From contig QANZ01039786.1 in the NCBI GenBank assembly GCA_003254925.1, positions 102,518 through 166,517 of the forward strand: 64,000 nucleotides of DNA. The letters run 5' to 3'. This DNA is from Chamaecrista fasciculata (taxonomy: Eukaryota; Streptophyta; Magnoliopsida; Fabales; Fabaceae). This document shows positions 60,827 to 64,000 of the stretch, piece by piece. The notes under the pieces were generated by a model. It saw only the letters and a list, made by a program, of their open reading frames with translations, was not told the DNA's origin and did no database searches. The stretch's first letter is position 1. The number at the start of each line of letters is the position of its first letter. The position numbers and the translations under genes are program-made.

Positions 60827-61280
60827 ATTATGTTTGCTGCGGCTTTCACCGTTCTGGGAGGAAATGATCAAACTTCTGGTTTCCCAATATTTCTTGACAA
60901 ACAGGACAAGTTGTTTATGATTTTCATTTTCTCAGATGTCATATCCTTGTTTTCTTCTACAACTTCCGTGCTTATGTTTCTGGGGATACTTACCTCTCGC
61001 TACAAAGAAGAAGATTTTCTAAAATCTTTACCTACAAAGTTGATTATAGGCCTTTCTACACTATTTCTGTCCATTGTGACAATGGTCATAGCCTTTTCTG
61101 CTACCATTCTTATGATGTTGCAGCATAGATCATACTTTGTGTGGTCACCTTCCTATTATTATACTTGCTAGTGTTCCTGTAGCTGTCTTTGGCTTTTTAC
61201 AATTCCCTCTTCTTCTTCAGATGGTTTCTTCCACTTATGGTCCTGGCATTTTCAATAGGAAAGTAAAGCCATGGCTGTGA

Positions 61281-62842
61281 TTCTATGTGTAATGATTCAT
61301 ATCCTATACTACTCATGTTCTTTTTATTGAACAAGGTTTCTAGCAAGTGATGTGGACTGGCCTTCAAATTTTATATACCTGTAATTCTGTTATGACCAAT
61401 AATAACCCAAACCTGCTTAAGGAGATATTCTTTTATTAGAAAGAAGATTAAAGAATCTTACCAATGGACTTCCTGGGGGAACAATCATGACATAAAAGAT
61501 GGTAAGAGCCATTCATTTCCTTAAAATCCTTCACTTTATTGTATTATTGGTTCAAAGCTGAAAATATCATTTACCAGTCAGGGATTAGTAATAATTTGCA
61601 GAAAATTCAATACACTCAATTATAAGGAACAAGACTGCAACATTATGGTCATTACTGTATTTGTTCTATGTTAGTGATTTACTATTGTTCTTTTTCATGT
61701 TTGTTCTCATAGCACTGCTCTTTGTAATTGTTTTTCTCATAGTATTGCTCTATTCTCTGTTAGAAAAATGAGGAAATTAAGAAGAGAGAGAGAGAGAAAG
61801 TAGGCTCTAAGGCCTGTCTGATCACTTTTTTTAACAGAAAAGATCATTAGATCCTAATTCATCTCGAATTAAAACCCGCTATATATATATAAACTTGATA
61901 GTTAATGAGACATCTTGGTTTAAAGACATGGCTAAGTGAGAACTTTAGCAACTTTAAGACGGGCTGTAACCAAGAAGCTAGTAACTAAGAAAGTAAATAT
62001 TATAAGACAAAGAAATTTAAAGAGGTGCAGGGAAAAGTGATTGATGCTTTAGAATTCTATTCAAGCAACAATGTGTCCCAAAAATGAATAAATCTATGAT
62101 TTTGAGTTCCTTTTCATGATTGATTTAAAAATTAAAATGAAGTGTGAGAATAATCCAGGTTAAGTATTTTTTCAATTTGAATAATATAACAACCTGGCTT
62201 CCAAAGCAATAATAAAAATTTGAAACAACATATTTTTCCTTTCCGAAAGCAATAATAGAATTTTAAAGGCATGTCAACTAGGAAAACAACGTCTTCTTTT
62301 TTTCTCAGAAGCAATAATAAAATTCTGAAGGCATGTTATTACCGTTTTGCAACATATGACTTCAAAGTTTTATTATTTATGTGCAATGTTTGTTGCCACT
62401 CTGTAATTGTTGGCTGTTGCACTTCCTTGGATTCTAAAAGAGATTCATAAATATATATTATGGGCTCACTTGCCAAGCACTTGTATATTTTCAATAAAAT
62501 TGTTGAAATGCTTAAGAACTTTTCTCTCAGGCCATAAATAACAACAAACAAACAAAATTTACCAATGCCCTACTTCAAATAACATTCTAAGTGTATTAAG
62601 GAAAGAGAGTTGAACGTTGAACAAAAGGACACTAATGATTATATCCAAAAAAAAATAGAAGCACATAAGAATGTAGTATTACATTTGACAAAAGCCAAGA
62701 AGTTATTGTAGGCTTAGATAGAGTGAAAGCACACATACTACAATACTTGGAATCAAATAGGCAAGATATACAGTTATTATAATCTCACTAAGGAAATGAC
62801 CAACTACTTTCCACACCGGGATTTAACGAAATTTGGTTTCAT
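61281..62842. other. Ankyrin 3' flank and right-hand flanking repeats
   Basis: The 3' flank of the ankyrin gene. A GA microsatellite lies at about 61781-61798. About 61845-62115 and 62605-62695 repeat sequences from the left side of the locus (50920-51190 and 50526-50625). The short minus-strand frames at 62132-62551 have no recognised domain. Confidence 0.5.
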
Positions 62843-63132
62843 CTAAGCGACAGCTACAGTTTCAGAAGGCTTGTTTTCGGACTCAGCCGGTGCTGGCGCG
62901 GGAGCAGGCGCCGGAGCAGCTTCAGTTTCAGAGGGCTTGTTTTCAGGTTCAGCCAGTGCAGTTTCAGTTTCAGAGGGCTTGTTTTCGGGTTCAGCCGGTG
63001 CTGGTGCTTCGGCTTCCCAAAAGGCAGTCTTTTTCCCGGTCTTTGACACGGTCTGCAGAACATCCTCAGGCTGTACATTTCCTTTCACTGTCACCTTCTG
63101 TTCCTTCATATCGATGTCATATGATTCTACGC
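62843..63132 (-). CDS. CCH: Copper chaperone CCH-type (HMA domain), 3' exon only
   Basis: The last exon of an ATX1/CCH-like copper chaperone, which delivers Cu(I) to P-type ATPases. It begins after a TTTGCAG acceptor with [19 protein letters not shown], the second half of the HMA fold, then [20 protein letters not shown] with the conserved KTGKKT. The ~50-residue tail is rich in Ala, Pro and Glu with three ENKPSET repeats, the plant-specific CCH extension. The upstream exon with the MxCxxC copper site is not found between 63133 and 64000, so it must lie beyond the window. 96 residues plus the TAG at 62843 are encoded here. Confidence 0.8.
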
Positions 63133-64000
63133 CTGCAAATTTCGACCATATTAACTATAATGCAACATACCTCCATTGAGGAGAACCAGAAAGATGGAAG
63201 CAGGAATTGCAAATCAGTCACAGAAAATCAATTCTATAACGAGTGAGATATGTAAGAAATAAGCAGACTGTAGAATTAACAGACTTTCAAGGATTTTGAT
63301 AGAATTGGGATGGGGTGTTCCGATGAAAAAGACTAGTAGTAAGAAATGTACACATGAAAACAGAGAATAAAGCAGAGTTTATATGCAAATTTGGGTAGCA
63401 AATTTATAAGAATACAATTGGTAGAGAAAACTCTGCCTGTGTTTGCTTATGATTACACTAACGGTCCCAAGCCCGTTAAAAGAGGAGGGTTGTGTTAGGC
63501 AAGCGACAGCCAACGTAAAACATTTGTCGTGTCTCTCGTATGGATCAACGTCAGTTGTTCCATATAGCCGACCCCACCTAGTGGGATAAGGCTTTGGTGG
63601 TATGTACAATTGGTAGAGAATTGAGAGGACAGAGGAATTAACTGTTGCAAATTAATGTCTGATAGTGTATGAGAAATGGTTACAAGATCCAAAATTATTA
63701 GAAAACTGTATTTGTGATTAAACATACCATGGACTGTAAAGAGTAAGGGAAAATGATTCAATAGGCCAGAGAGAATAAGCTTAGGAGACTATTTAAAGAT
63801 AGAAGACAATTTAGAGAAAATCCTTCAAACATGTTTCATGATTTAATGAATTGGTTTTATTAGATATTTAGACATGAAAATATGAAACATTTATACATGT
63901 ACAAATACATGCTCATATAAACTAGGGTGAAAAAAAAATCAAAAGAATCAATTTAAGGTCTGTGTGCAGATCTGATACACTGGACACGAAAAAGGACTGG
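63133..64000. other. CCH intron, continues past the window
   Basis: Intronic sequence of the CCH gene on the minus strand, with a dispersed repeat at 63461-63605. I searched the minus strand for the MxCxxC exon and did not find it. Confidence 0.5.
63461..63605 (+). repeat. Dispersed SINE-like repeat
   Basis: ACGGTCCCAAGCCCGTTAAA, then AGGCAAGCGACAGCCAACGT, and a 3' part CCGACCCCACCTAGTGGGAT followed by AAGGCTTTGG. The 3' wording matches the tail of the widespread Au-type plant SINEs. Lacks a clear box A/B, so it is probably 5'-truncated or a related repeat. Confidence 0.5.

Larger units (their letters stand above)
52081..61280 (+). pseudogene. Ankyrin-repeat/PGG-domain protein with gag-like N-terminus, disrupted
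   Basis: Plant ITN1/ACD6-like family, membrane proteins linked to defence and stress. Exon 1 from ATG 52081 encodes a Copia gag (UBN2-like) region: YWCSCVRNYLIARNIWDVID through AKLAWNTLTHIY; its 3' end is unclear. Further exons: 53370-53858 (ankyrin repeats, TALHVAAESG), 54057-54206, 54496-54576, 54799-54846, and 54936-55530 continued at 60832. The last exon has further ankyrin-like repeats (GNTLLHVAV) and the PGG domain (MKGTASSCSVVGALVVTI, then MFAAAFTVLGGND), with membrane helices. Three lesions: TAA at 53534-53536 where the repeat expects a polar residue; an LTR retrotransposon (55531-60826) splitting the PGG exon; and a one-base insertion near 61151-61155 that leads to a TAG at 61169 instead of the family-like end at 61280. 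The stop could be bypassed by splicing at the overlapping GGTAAGT, but the other lesions stand. Confidence 0.75.

Noticed and set aside
62833..63246. 137-codon plus-strand frame and another at 62871-63179
   Set aside because: Antisense to the CCH exon, open only because of its simple Pro/Ala/Glu repeats.

Overview
This is a nuclear genomic window from a flowering plant. The genes are split by AT-rich GT-AG introns, the encoded proteins are typical of eudicots (plastid-targeted BASS4 and aspartyl aminopeptidase, an ankyrin/PGG protein, a CCH-type copper chaperone), and the gaps are packed with plant mobile elements. A rosid is likely, but that is inference. One ambiguous base (N) lies near 25527.

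Layout. 1-3900 is AT-rich and gene-free; it holds a terminal-inverted-repeat (TIR) element with a mini-Helitron nested inside it, plus two fold-back repeats. 4314-8480 is a ten-exon diphosphomevalonate decarboxylase gene (MVD, last step of the mevalonate pathway), which as written carries a one-base frameshift and an in-frame stop. 9240-13630 is an array of three related ~2 kb units that each carry a decayed gene. 13629-14633 is a chimeric array of MVD exon-1/5'UTR pieces and long TTC runs. 14631-18119 is a second, clearly broken MVD copy. About 2.4 kb of the two MVD copies is identical at a fixed offset of 9744, and both lesions lie inside that tract; this points to gene conversion or a misassembly. 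18618-20891 is a long-TIR DNA transposon.

Next come four well-supported genes: BASS4 (minus, 14 exons, 450 aa), a Yip1/YIPF5-type Golgi membrane protein (minus, one exon, 249 aa), a plastid-type M18 aspartyl aminopeptidase (plus, 10 exons, 530 aa) and an R3H-SUZ RNA-binding protein (minus, 4 exons, 474 aa). Exon phases were checked by hand and all four read through without a break.

48.6-64 kb is accessory again: a Helitron-like end, several MITE-like fold-backs, a small relic resembling a CHY1-type hydrolase, and an ankyrin-repeat/PGG-domain gene with a retrotransposon gag-like N-terminus. That gene is broken by a stop codon, a 3' frameshift and a 5.3 kb LTR retrotransposon inserted in the PGG coding exon (5-bp target duplication ATTAT, tRNA-Asp-type primer site, no gag-pol seen). 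The last feature is the 3' exon of a CCH copper chaperone whose first exons lie beyond the window.

The genes are unrelated housekeeping and defence-type loci with no operon-like logic. The main interest is genome dynamics: duplication, possible conversion of an isoprenoid gene, microsatellite growth, nested transposons and a gag-ankyrin fusion.
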